Assembly (NCBI GenBank): GCA_019322735.1
Contig: JAHWIG010000006.1
Span: 1 to 31,374, forward strand
Direction: 5' to 3'
Source: Candidatus Woesearchaeota archaeon
GTDB lineage: Archaea > Nanobdellota > Nanobdellia > Woesearchaeales > BS150m-G63
Length of the DNA: 31,374 nt
How positions within the stretch are numbered: the stretch's first letter is position 1; every line of letters starts with the position of its first letter. The position numbers and the translations under genes are program-made. Below are positions 13,979-19,965 of this stretch, in pieces. The notes under the pieces were generated by a model. That model saw only the letters and a list, made by a program, of their open reading frames with translations, did not search any database and was not told where the DNA came from.

Positions 13979-13999
13979 GACAGGAGAGATATATTGTAG

Positions 14000-14048
14000 A
14001 TATAAAAATGTTTTTATTGTAAAATTTCTATTCGAAACGTTTATAAAG
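14000..14048. promoter_or_regulatory. Divergent promoters of ychF and the three-paralog cluster
   Basis: On the minus strand TTTTTATAT (14000-14008) is 26 nt upstream of the ychF-type ATG. On the plus strand TTTATAAAG (14040-14048) is 26 nt upstream of the ATG at 14070. Both transcripts are predicted to be leaderless and to start about 90 bp apart. Confidence 0.6.
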
Positions 14049-14069
14049 AAAATTATATACTTGAGAATT

Positions 14070-14672
14070 ATGGCAATGTATCCTCGGAACATAAAGGCCG
14101 CTCAGTTCAGAATTAAATTTAGGGAGCAATTTAATCTAAAAATGCTATATCTTAGAATGCATGAATGGTTAGTTCAAGAAGCTTGGGCAACAAGAAAGGA
14201 TGATGATTTTCCTGAAATATTCTGTGGGCAGAATGAATCAGCACTTGGAGGAACAGAGACATGGTTTTACTGGAGAATGCATAAATTTTCTGGGGCTGGC
14301 AGCCCGGGAACCAATAATTATTACAGGTGGTCAATGAATATTAATGGGCATGTTATATTATTAAGGGAAGTCGAAGCAATAAAAGATGGAAAGAAATTTA
14401 AGACAAATTGGGGAGAGGTAGAGATAATTATTGATGCTAAGGTTGAGACTGATTATAATAAAACGTGGAGAAAACATAAAATATTGAAGCATTTTGAGGA
14501 TTTATTCAGAAGCAGAATTTTTAAGAAAGAATTAGAGAAATCAAGGGATGAACTTTACAGGGAAGCCTATCGGTTTCAAGATGCCATAAAGGATTATTTA
14601 GAAATTAGGCGTCATTCCGCAGAGTCTGAATCTCAAGGTCCTTTCTTCCCAAAAAGAGGTATTGGTGAATAA
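14070..14672 (+). CDS. Unknown-family protein, first of three tandem paralogs
   Basis: I do not recognise the family. This 200-residue protein shares with the next two genes a core of G-[EKR]-[VF]----[IF]-[DRG]-------[TE]TDY (here GEVEIIIDAKVETDYNKTWR), followed by a hydrophobic/aromatic stretch (HFEDLFRSRIF). It also shares a C-terminal helix (FQDAIKDYLEIRR) with the third copy. An N-terminal segment ending in ..HEW is followed by many Trp, Tyr and His residues (ETWFYWRMH). There is no signal peptide or membrane segment, so it is probably cytosolic. The ATG at 14070 fits a TATA box 26 nt upstream. It is followed 1 nt later by the second paralog. Confidence 0.7.
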   Translation: MAMYPRNIKAAQFRIKFREQFNLKMLYLRMHEWLVQEAWATRKDDDFPEIFCGQNESALGGTETWFYWRMHKFSGAGSPGTNNYYRWSMNINGHVILLREVEAIKDGKKFKTNWGEVEIIIDAKVETDYNKTWRKHKILKHFEDLFRSRIFKKELEKSRDELYREAYRFQDAIKDYLEIRRHSAESESQGPFFPKRGIGE

Positions 14673-14673
14673 T

Positions 14674-15258
14674 ATGCCTGAAAAATATGAAAAGGTTGTG
14701 CACCCCCCAATCTACAAAAAAGGGGGAGATGTTGCATTATGGGGTAAACATCCAGTAGCTAGAATAATCTTTGATGGAATATTTGATTGGGAAGGATTAT
14801 ATGAATTTATTGTTGAATGGTATAAAAACAGAAGATATTATTTTGAAGAGGCAGATTACAAGTACAAGGTGCCAACGATGTATGGTACAGAAGAAGAATT
14901 TAAATGGTCTGGATGGAGAAATGTAACTGATTACTATCGCTATTGGGTTCATCTATATATACAAACTTTTGATACTAGAAAGATAGAGGTTGTTGAGAAT
15001 GGAAAAAAGAAAACAATGTATAGGGGAAGATTTATATTAGAATTTAGGGGAGTGGTAGAGACTGATTATCAGGGCAGGTTTAAGGATTCTTTATTTGCGC
15101 ATAATGTAAAGGGGTTTTTAGATAGATTTATATTTTTTAAACCAATGGATGTTGTTTGGAATGATAGATTATATTATATTATTTTAAAATTCCATGCTAG
15201 AGTAAAAGAACATGTTGATATGACTAGCAAGGGTCATGCTTATGAGGATGTGTGGTAA
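14674..15258 (+). CDS. Unknown-family protein, second of three tandem paralogs
   Basis: This 194-residue protein is of the same family as its neighbours: GRFILEFRGVVETDYQGRF is the shared TDY core, followed by LDRFIFFKPMD. The middle (KWSGWRNVTDYYRYWVHLYIQTFD) is rich in Trp and Tyr and corresponds to the aromatic middle of the first copy. GGTGA lies 5 nt before the ATG, which begins 1 nt after the preceding stop, so coupled translation is likely. No catalytic motif is evident. The abundance of aromatic residues on predicted strands could suit ligand or RNA stacking, but that is speculation. Confidence 0.7.
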   Translation: MPEKYEKVVHPPIYKKGGDVALWGKHPVARIIFDGIFDWEGLYEFIVEWYKNRRYYFEEADYKYKVPTMYGTEEEFKWSGWRNVTDYYRYWVHLYIQTFDTRKIEVVENGKKKTMYRGRFILEFRGVVETDYQGRFKDSLFAHNVKGFLDRFIFFKPMDVVWNDRLYYIILKFHARVKEHVDMTSKGHAYEDVW

Positions 15259-15270
15259 ATTATTGATTAT

Positions 15271-15287
15271 GGATAAATAATTTATCC
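15271..15287 (+). promoter_or_regulatory. Palindromic TATA region upstream of the third paralog
   Basis: GGATAAATAATTTATCC is a perfect 7-nt inverted repeat around TAA. As a TATA box centred at 15279 it would start transcription near 15305, leaving a leader of about 40 nt before the ATG at 15347. The symmetry may also allow a dimeric regulator to bind. It lies 12 nt after the second paralog's stop, where a hairpin could instead end that transcript. Confidence 0.45.
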
Positions 15288-15314
15288 CCCACTAGTGCAG
15301 CAACACTGATGGTC

Positions 15315-15339
15315 CCATCCCAATCAAATTATTGGGTGG
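15315..15339 (+). promoter_or_regulatory. Leader hairpin covering a Shine-Dalgarno site
   Basis: CCA-t-CCCAAT pairs with ATTGGG-TGG around the loop CAAATT (9 bp, one bulged T). The 3' arm contains the GGGTGG ribosome-binding sequence located 7 nt before the ATG at 15347. When folded, the hairpin would hide the SD, so translation may depend on a melting event, a ligand or a protein. This is read from pairing only. Confidence 0.5.
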
Positions 15340-15346
15340 AGAACAA

Positions 15347-15397
15347 ATGGGTGATTTTCCTGCCACTAACGAAAAATTATTAAAGGTAAGTAAATAG
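15347..15397 (+). CDS. Upstream 16-codon frame, in frame with the third paralog and ending in TAG
   Basis: ATG opens a frame reading MGDFPATNEKLLKVSK and then TAG. The next codon is the GTG that opens the third paralog in the same reading frame. The ATG has the best ribosome-binding sequence in the locus (GGGTGG, 7-nt spacing). It is either a leader peptide whose termination allows reinitiation at the GTG, or the true N-terminus of the paralog interrupted by a nonsense codon. No Cys or other functional motif is present. Confidence 0.4.
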   Translation: MGDFPATNEKLLKVSK

Positions 15398-15958
15398 GTG
15401 AAACAAACAGGAAGAGCAAACTCTTCAAGTTTTGCTCGTAAACTCGCAAAAATGGCTGAAATGGAACTTATCATTGAACAAGTACGTTTGACGTACGAAG
15501 GTCTGTTTAAAGCTACTGATCTCTATAAATTGATAGATAATTGGTTAAGAACTCATGGATATGACAAAAGAGAACTAAAAAGTATTGAGAAGATAACCCC
15601 TTCTGGAAAATATATTGAGGTTGAATCATTACCCTGGAAGAAACAGACAGAGTATGTTAAGAATGATATCAAGATTAGGATGCAGTTAAGTGATGTTACA
15701 GAAGTGGAAGTTGAACAGAATGGGGTAACGGTAAAGCTAAATAAAGGGAAGGTTCATTTTGTGTTTGATGGTTATCTGACCACTGATTATGAACAAAGAT
15801 GGGAACAAAAACCAAGCTTTATTTTCATAAGGGCTTTATTTGATAAATTCTTTTATAAAACTTATATGGACAGATGGAAAGCTAATATGATTAAAGATGT
15901 AAATGACCTGCATGATACCATTAAATCTTTCTTGAATCTTTATAGGTATCAAAAGTAG
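15398..15958 (+). CDS. Unknown-family protein, third of three tandem paralogs
   Basis: The shared core is GKVHFVFDGYLTTDYEQRW followed by FIRALFDKFFY, and the C-terminal helix (LHDTIKSFLNLYR) matches the first copy (FQDAIKDYLEIRR). The frame can start at GTG 15398 (186 residues) or ATG 15452 (168). The GTG puts the conserved ..NW position at residue 49, as in the second copy, and has AAAGGT about 10 nt upstream, so I choose it. In the same frame a further 16 codons and one TAG lie upstream (see the 15347 entry). It is separated from the second copy by 139 nt with its own promoter and leader hairpin, so its expression is probably controlled apart from the first two. Confidence 0.7.
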   Translation: MKQTGRANSSSFARKLAKMAEMELIIEQVRLTYEGLFKATDLYKLIDNWLRTHGYDKRELKSIEKITPSGKYIEVESLPWKKQTEYVKNDIKIRMQLSDVTEVEVEQNGVTVKLNKGKVHFVFDGYLTTDYEQRWEQKPSFIFIRALFDKFFYKTYMDRWKANMIKDVNDLHDTIKSFLNLYRYQK

Positions 15959-15963
15959 AAATC

Positions 15964-15972
15964 TTTATAAAT
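15964..15972 (+). promoter_or_regulatory. TATA box of tRNA-Thr and the following genes
   Basis: TTTATAAAT is centred 30 nt upstream of the tRNA 5' end and directly follows the stop of the third paralog. It is the only clear promoter for the tRNA and for the membrane-protein/adk genes behind it. Confidence 0.6.
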
Positions 15973-15997
15973 TGATTATTGTTTTTTTTTGATTAAT

Positions 15998-16101
15998 GCC
16001 TCCGTAGCTCAGTCAGCAGAGCGTGGGATTTGTAACAAGAAGAGTTAATATCTTCTAGCCAAGAAATCCCAAGGTCGAGGGTGCAAATCCCTCCGGAGGC
16101 T
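15998..16101 (+). tRNA. tRNA-Thr (anticodon UGU) with a 31-nt intron
   Basis: The acceptor stem GCCTCCG/CGGAGGC is followed by discriminator T, as in archaeal tRNA-Thr. The D-stem is GCTC/GAGC, the anticodon stem TGGGA/TCCCA with loop TTTGTAA (anticodon TGT), and the T-arm GAGGG/CCCTC with loop TGCAAAT. Removing 31 nt after position 37 leaves a normal 73-nt tRNA. CCA is not encoded. A protein gene starts 10 nt downstream. Confidence 0.93.
16035..16065 (+). other. tRNA-Thr intron at the canonical 37/38 site
   Basis: The precursor can form the archaeal splicing motif: a 4-bp central helix TTTG/CAAG and 3-nt bulges TAA (5') and AAA (3'), each cut after its second nucleotide. Inside the intron a 6-bp hairpin AGAAGA/TCTTCT is separated from the 5' bulge by a small internal loop. 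That makes it a relaxed bulge-helix-bulge form for the splicing endonuclease. Confidence 0.85.
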
Positions 16102-16111
16102 TATTATTATC

Positions 16112-16459
16112 ATGAAAATAATTTTAACAACAATAACAATTATACTTCAAATTATAATTGGGCATCTTCTTGCATTCTTTGGAACTTTTGCGGCAGGCAT
16201 AGGAAATGGGTGGGAATTAATTGTGTGGCCATTCTGGAACATATTGGGTGTGTGGGGTGTTGGTGCTATTATTGCGAAGTGGGGGAAAACATTTAATAAG
16301 AAACAATATATCTCAACATTAATTGGAACAATCATAGGTAGTACTATCGGAACAGTAATGATGGCAAATAGTTTGGGACTATTTGTATTTAATCCATTAA
16401 TTGGGGCATTAATTGGGTTCTATGTTCCGTTGAGAAATAAAAAAAAGAGTAAAAAATGA
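16112..16459 (+). CDS. Small multi-spanning membrane protein
   Basis: I do not recognise this 115-residue protein. It has about four hydrophobic segments (roughly residues 3-28, 35-54, 67-85 and 87-106) with Gly-rich helices (TLIGTIIGSTIGTV, NPLIGALIGFYV) and a Lys-rich C-terminus (RNKKKSKK) likely on the cytoplasmic side. The ATG is only 10 nt after the tRNA-Thr 3' end and has no SD or promoter of its own. The mRNA is therefore probably released by tRNA 3' processing. Its stop overlaps the adk start as ATGA. Confidence 0.65.
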   Translation: MKIILTTITIILQIIIGHLLAFFGTFAAGIGNGWELIVWPFWNILGVWGVGAIIAKWGKTFNKKQYISTLIGTIIGSTIGTVMMANSLGLFVFNPLIGALIGFYVPLRNKKKSKK

Positions 16460-17085
16460 AACTAATATTGCTTGGGGCACCTGGAGCAGGAAAGGGAAGT
16501 CATGCAAAACTTATTTCTAAGAAGTATAAGATTCCCCAGATAAGTATGGGGGACATAATAAGAGATAATATCAAAAAAGGAACGGTGCTTGGACTAAAAT
16601 TAAAAAAATTGATAGAGGGAGGGAATCTTGCCCCTGATGAATTAGTGATTAAATTATTAGAAGAAAGGATAAAGAAAAATGATTGTAAAAAGGGATGTAT
16701 ATTGGATGGATTTCCAAGGACCCTTAATCAAGCTAAAGAATTAGAAAAAATAACTGATATAGATAAAGTATTATTTCTAGATTGCAGTGAGAATATAGTA
16801 TTACAAAGACTTGGTGGAAGAAGAAATTGTAGTAAATGCGGGGCAATATTCCATATTGTTAATATGCCACCCAAAAAAGAAGGCGTGTGTGATAAATGTG
16901 GGGGTAAATTGTTTCAGAGAGATGATGATCAAAAAAAGACCATCAAAAATAGATTAAAGGTATATTCAAATCAAACAAAACCTTTGATTAATTTCTATGA
17001 GAAAAAGGGGTTGTTAAAACGGATAAATGCAGACCCCACATTAAAGATTGCATCTAAGGATGTTGTTGAGGCTTTAAAGAAATAA
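16456..17085 (+). CDS. adk: Adenylate kinase (long form with zinc LID)
   Basis: The enzyme interconverts AMP + ATP and 2 ADP. It has P-loop GAPGAGKG (residues 7-14), the DGFPRT motif (about 84-89), and a LID with C125-xx-C128 and C145-xx-C148 ready to bind zinc. At 209 residues it is the long bacterial-type monomeric form, not the short trimeric archaeal type. Its start overlaps the membrane-protein stop (ATGA). Its 3' end overlaps the converging truD gene by 12 nt. Confidence 0.94.
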   Translation: MKLILLGAPGAGKGSHAKLISKKYKIPQISMGDIIRDNIKKGTVLGLKLKKLIEGGNLAPDELVIKLLEERIKKNDCKKGCILDGFPRTLNQAKELEKITDIDKVLFLDCSENIVLQRLGGRRNCSKCGAIFHIVNMPPKKEGVCDKCGGKLFQRDDDQKKTIKNRLKVYSNQTKPLINFYEKKGLLKRINADPTLKIASKDVVEALKK

Positions 17086-18057
17086 TGCCTTAACAACCAT
17101 AGTAGCATAGCTGCCTTTTGATAATGAGAATGTAAGTTTTATCTTTTTTTTGTTCTTATTAAGTTCATCATCTTTAAGGTTAGATATTTTCAAATCTGAG
17201 ATTTGTCTAAATCCTTGCCTTAATTGTCCTGACTGACTTAGGTTTGGAAGCTGCCTTATTATGAAATCCCTTCTGGTTATATTCTCTTTTTTTAGTATTT
17301 CAATTACTTCAGAAGTTTCTTTGGTTTCAAATCCAATCAATGAAAATTTTATCTGTTTTATTTCTTCCAAAGGAAAAGATAATTCTCCAAAATCAGTTTT
17401 TATTGTTTTGTGTTTGTATTTTTTTATATGATTATTCAATAATTCATTGAATAATAAGCTTTGATAAGAATGGAGATATATCATGATTATTTTTACTGGG
17501 AGTTTTCTTATTGCGCCAACAAAATCAGTAGACTTCTTCTGTAAATATTCTTTTACACTATAATGGTTTTTTTCTAATAATTTTGCTGCTTTTTTGAATT
17601 CTTTTTTTATTATTAATTTGCCTATTTCTGCATTGTTTTTGCTGAATCTCTGTTTATCAAAATAGTTTGAGAAGGTGGTTATTTTACTTGGTTTTTTGGT
17701 TATGTTCCTTACTGTTATCTCAAATCTGTTTTTATTTAAACTTCCCAGGGAAATTGGTGTATTACCTTTTCCCAGAAATTTTAAATTTAGATTATCTTGA
17801 TTTAGCTCAAAATTTTCAAGATTTTTATGTGATCTTATAGAAATTGTTTGTGTGGTTATTGCATTTTTGTCTTTATTTCCAGCATAACTAATATTTTTTC
17901 TTGGGATTTTGAGTATTCTTGTTATTTTTCCTATTGCTATTTCTGTTGTTAATTCTGTTTTTTGCATAAAAAAATAATAATAGTTTCCACTACTTTTTGT
18001 TATAGTTAATTTTTCTTTAACAACAAAATCTTCTGGTATTTGCTTTAATTTATACAT
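17074..18057 (-). CDS. truD: tRNA pseudouridine synthase TruD
   Basis: TruD makes pseudouridine 13 in tRNA. The catalytic motif YAGNKDKNAITTQ holds the aspartate D63. NKNRFEITVRN and NYFDKQRFSKNN are further conserved blocks, and the TRUD insertion domain lies between about 165 and 250. At 327 residues it is somewhat shorter than many archaeal members, mainly in the insertion. It starts with a TATA box 26 nt upstream, shared with the divergent tRNA-Arg gene. The C-terminus overlaps adk on the other strand. Confidence 0.9.
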   Translation of the reverse strand: MYKLKQIPEDFVVKEKLTITKSSGNYYYFFMQKTELTTEIAIGKITRILKIPRKNISYAGNKDKNAITTQTISIRSHKNLENFELNQDNLNLKFLGKGNTPISLGSLNKNRFEITVRNITKKPSKITTFSNYFDKQRFSKNNAEIGKLIIKKEFKKAAKLLEKNHYSVKEYLQKKSTDFVGAIRKLPVKIIMIYLHSYQSLLFNELLNNHIKKYKHKTIKTDFGELSFPLEEIKQIKFSLIGFETKETSEVIEILKKENITRRDFIIRQLPNLSQSGQLRQGFRQISDLKISNLKDDELNKNKKKIKLTFSLSKGSYATMVVKALFL

Positions 18058-18077
18058 GAATATCTAAAAGAGGAAAG

Positions 18078-18088
18078 CTTATAAAAAG
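18078..18088. promoter_or_regulatory. Shared TATA box between truD and tRNA-Arg
   Basis: CTTATAAAAAG is centred 26 nt from the truD ATG on one side and 29 nt from the tRNA-Arg 5' end on the other. Both distances fit archaeal initiation. No second TATA lies in the 54-bp gap, so one box probably serves both directions. Confidence 0.5.
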
Positions 18089-18111
18089 ATTCCCTTTGAT
18101 TTTTCTTACTT

Positions 18112-18222
18112 GGACCCGTAGCCTAGTCTGGACACAAAAATCAAGTTGGTTTGTCCTTGTGGGACAAATAAGGCGCTTCCCTCCTAAGGAAGAAATCGGG
18201 GGTTCGAATCCCCTCGGGTCCG
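18112..18222 (+). tRNA. tRNA-Arg (anticodon CCU) with an intron in the D-loop
   Basis: The acceptor stem GGACCCG/CGGGTCC has discriminator G. The D-stem GCCT/AGGC is interrupted in its loop by 36 nt. The anticodon stem is CTTCC/GGAAG with loop CTCCTAA (anticodon CCT), and the T-arm GGGGG/CCCCT with TTCGAAT. Removing the insert gives D-loop AGTCTGGATA and a 75-nt tRNA that matches the usual archaeal tRNA-Arg(CCU) layout. CCA is not encoded. The anticodon loop has no intron. A flippase-like gene starts 7 nt after the tRNA. Confidence 0.93.
18132..18167 (+). other. Noncanonical tRNA intron at position 19/20 (D-loop)
   Basis: The precursor forms a complete bulge-helix-bulge: central helix GTCT/GGAC (4 bp, last pair T-G), 5' bulge GGA, 3' bulge AAA, and inner helix CACAA/TTGTG (5 bp). 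The outer helix is the D-stem. Cleavage after the second base of each bulge gives the 36-nt intron and an intact D-loop with G18G19. An equivalent cut one base later gives the same product but no good central helix. Confidence 0.88.
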
Positions 18223-18229
18223 TTTAAAT

Positions 18230-19219
18230 ATGAATAAAAAACTATTTTTAATTGGATCATTTGTATTAGGAACATTATTGTTTTTACTGGTCCTTTTTGG
18301 AAGTGGAATAGATAATATCTTTGGAATATTAGATAAACTTTCTTGGAAGTATATTGGTTTGTTTGCATTAGTATCAATATTGATATTGATTGGGAGGGTG
18401 GCTAAATGGTGGATTATCCTTAAAACTAAGAATATTGATATCGGTTTCTTTAGATTATTAATGTGCAAACTCAGTGGATTAGCAATAAGTTTTTTGACTC
18501 CTGTTGCTTTTATGGGTGGGGGGATAGCAACAATCTATCTGCTTATGAGGGAGGGGGTTAAGGGGCATTTGGCTGCTTCTTCTGTTATATTGGATAAATC
18601 ATTTGCATTGGTTGCAAATACATTATTCACATTAATTGGAACAATTGTGTTACTGGCTCACTTTGCAATTCCAAATAATGCAAGATTAGCTATTATGATT
18701 GCGCCTTTTTTTCTTTTAGTTATTGTGTATTCTTTGTACAAAAGAATATTATCTGGAAAATCATTTATTTTTCCGTTGTTAAAGGTATTCGGATTAAATA
18801 AATCAAAACTTGTCAAAAAATACAGGGAAGATATAAAAAAGTCAGAAGAAGAGATAACATTATTTTTTATAGATTACAAAAAGGAGGCAGTTCTTGCTTC
18901 TATTGTCAGTTTAGTTGCTTGGAGTTTAATGTTTTTGGAATATAAATTTATTTTATTAGCAATGGGTTATAATGTTAACTGGATTGTGATCTTCTCAATA
19001 ATTGCTGTGATGGGTATTGCATATATGATTCCCATACCTGCGGCACTTGGAGCATTAGAAGGTGGGCAAGCTTCATTATTTGGTCTGATTGGGCTTGGTG
19101 CTGGAGCTGGATTTGTTACTGGTTTAGTTGTCAGAGCAAGGGACCTTATATGGACATTTATTGGATTGATATATTTAGCATTTAGGGGTTTGGGTGTTGT
19201 AAAAGATCTAATTAAATAA
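18230..19219 (+). CDS. Flippase-like membrane protein (UPF0104 / LPG synthase TM-domain family)
   Basis: This 329-residue protein has about eight membrane segments. Conserved blocks are RVAKWWIILK, KLSGLAISFLTPVAFMGG and IPIPAALGALEGGQASLF, typical of the UPF0104/AglD-type family (putative lipid or polyprenyl-linked sugar flippases). The converging neighbour is a family 2 glycosyltransferase, in line with surface glycolipid or N-glycan work. The ATG is 7 nt after the 3' end of tRNA-Arg, with no room for its own promoter, so it is expected to be co-transcribed with the tRNA and freed by 3' processing. Confidence 0.82.
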   Translation: MNKKLFLIGSFVLGTLLFLLVLFGSGIDNIFGILDKLSWKYIGLFALVSILILIGRVAKWWIILKTKNIDIGFFRLLMCKLSGLAISFLTPVAFMGGGIATIYLLMREGVKGHLAASSVILDKSFALVANTLFTLIGTIVLLAHFAIPNNARLAIMIAPFFLLVIVYSLYKRILSGKSFIFPLLKVFGLNKSKLVKKYREDIKKSEEEITLFFIDYKKEAVLASIVSLVAWSLMFLEYKFILLAMGYNVNWIVIFSIIAVMGIAYMIPIPAALGALEGGQASLFGLIGLGAGAGFVTGLVVRARDLIWTFIGLIYLAFRGLGVVKDLIK

Positions 19220-19223
19220 GAAA

Positions 19224-19964
19224 CTACTTTTCTTTTGATTCCAATTCTTCTGCTGCTTTTGTTATTTCTACACCGCCATGGAGTTCGTATTCAAAATTAG
19301 GTGTATAAAGTTCTCCTTTGAATGTCCTATGTATTGCCCCTTTGAAATATTTTTTTACTAATTCAAATCTCCCTTCTTCATCTAATCTCCTTATATCTAC
19401 AAGTATTGGTTCATTATAGAGTATTCTAAATTTACCATGTTTTTTGCTACGATTAACAAAATCATGATCTTCTGCCATCAATATCCTTTCATTAAACCCT
19501 TCTAATTTATTGAATGTATCTTTTTTACAGAATATACATAAACCTGCACTATGTGGGTAAAAATATTGTGTTGCTTTTGCCCAAGTGTTATATAATTCAT
19601 ATAAAAACTTATCAATGGTCTTATCTGTTATTGGTTTATATATTGGTGTTGCAGTTACTAGATTTTTATTTTTGAATTCTTCCAGATTATGCCTTAAGAA
19701 ATTATTTGGAAGGACAACATCAGCATCCAGAAATAATATCATGTCCCCTTTTGCTACTTTTGCACCATTATTCCTTCCTTTACTTGGCAGGCCGCCCTCA
19801 ATTATCTTGCAGCCATAATCAATTGCTATTTCTCTTGTTTTATCTGTGCTTTCTGCATCACTCAGTATCAACTCATAATCATTATAATTTTGAGCTTTGA
19901 TACTCTCTAGTAATCTTGGCAAATATTCTTCTTCGTTTTTTGCTATTATTACTATACTTAACAT
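19224..19964 (-). CDS. Family 2 glycosyltransferase
   Basis: This is a GT-A fold enzyme that transfers a sugar from a nucleotide sugar. It shows the N-terminal SIVIIAKNEEEYLPRLLESI, the SD-AESTDKT segment and the metal-binding DADVV (about residue 76, DXD type). Further blocks are GLCIFCKKDTF and ILMAEDHDFVNR, with an acidic catalytic-base candidate (ED). There is no membrane segment. It is the last gene of the long ribosomal/leuS/gatE operon, 1 nt after the gatE stop, and converges with the flippase-like gene 4 nt away. The acceptor is unknown. Confidence 0.88.
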   Translation of the reverse strand: MLSIVIIAKNEEEYLPRLLESIKAQNYNDYELILSDAESTDKTREIAIDYGCKIIEGGLPSKGRNNGAKVAKGDMILFLDADVVLPNNFLRHNLEEFKNKNLVTATPIYKPITDKTIDKFLYELYNTWAKATQYFYPHSAGLCIFCKKDTFNKLEGFNERILMAEDHDFVNRSKKHGKFRILYNEPILVDIRRLDEEGRFELVKKYFKGAIHRTFKGELYTPNFEYELHGGVEITKAAEELESKEK

Positions 19965-19965
19965 C

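Noticed and set aside
14152..14334. Minus-strand open frames within the three-paralog cluster and other conserved genes.
   Set aside because: They overlap genes with clear family patterns, have no promoters or SD sites, and show Ser/Leu/Phe-rich shadow composition.
15395..15397. In-frame TAG before the third paralog as a pyrrolysine codon.
   Set aside because: TAG is used as the ordinary stop of the same gene (15956-15958), no Pyl genes are visible, and a good GTG start follows directly. Leader ORF or nonsense mutation is simpler.
15347..15397. The 16-codon frame resembles the start of ribosomal protein L40e (M-x-x-FP).
   Set aside because: No cysteine pairs or other L40e sequence follow in any frame.
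18204..18230. A separate promoter for the flippase-like gene inside tRNA-Arg.
   Set aside because: The position 26 nt upstream of the ATG is the GC-rich T-arm; no TATA-like sequence is present.
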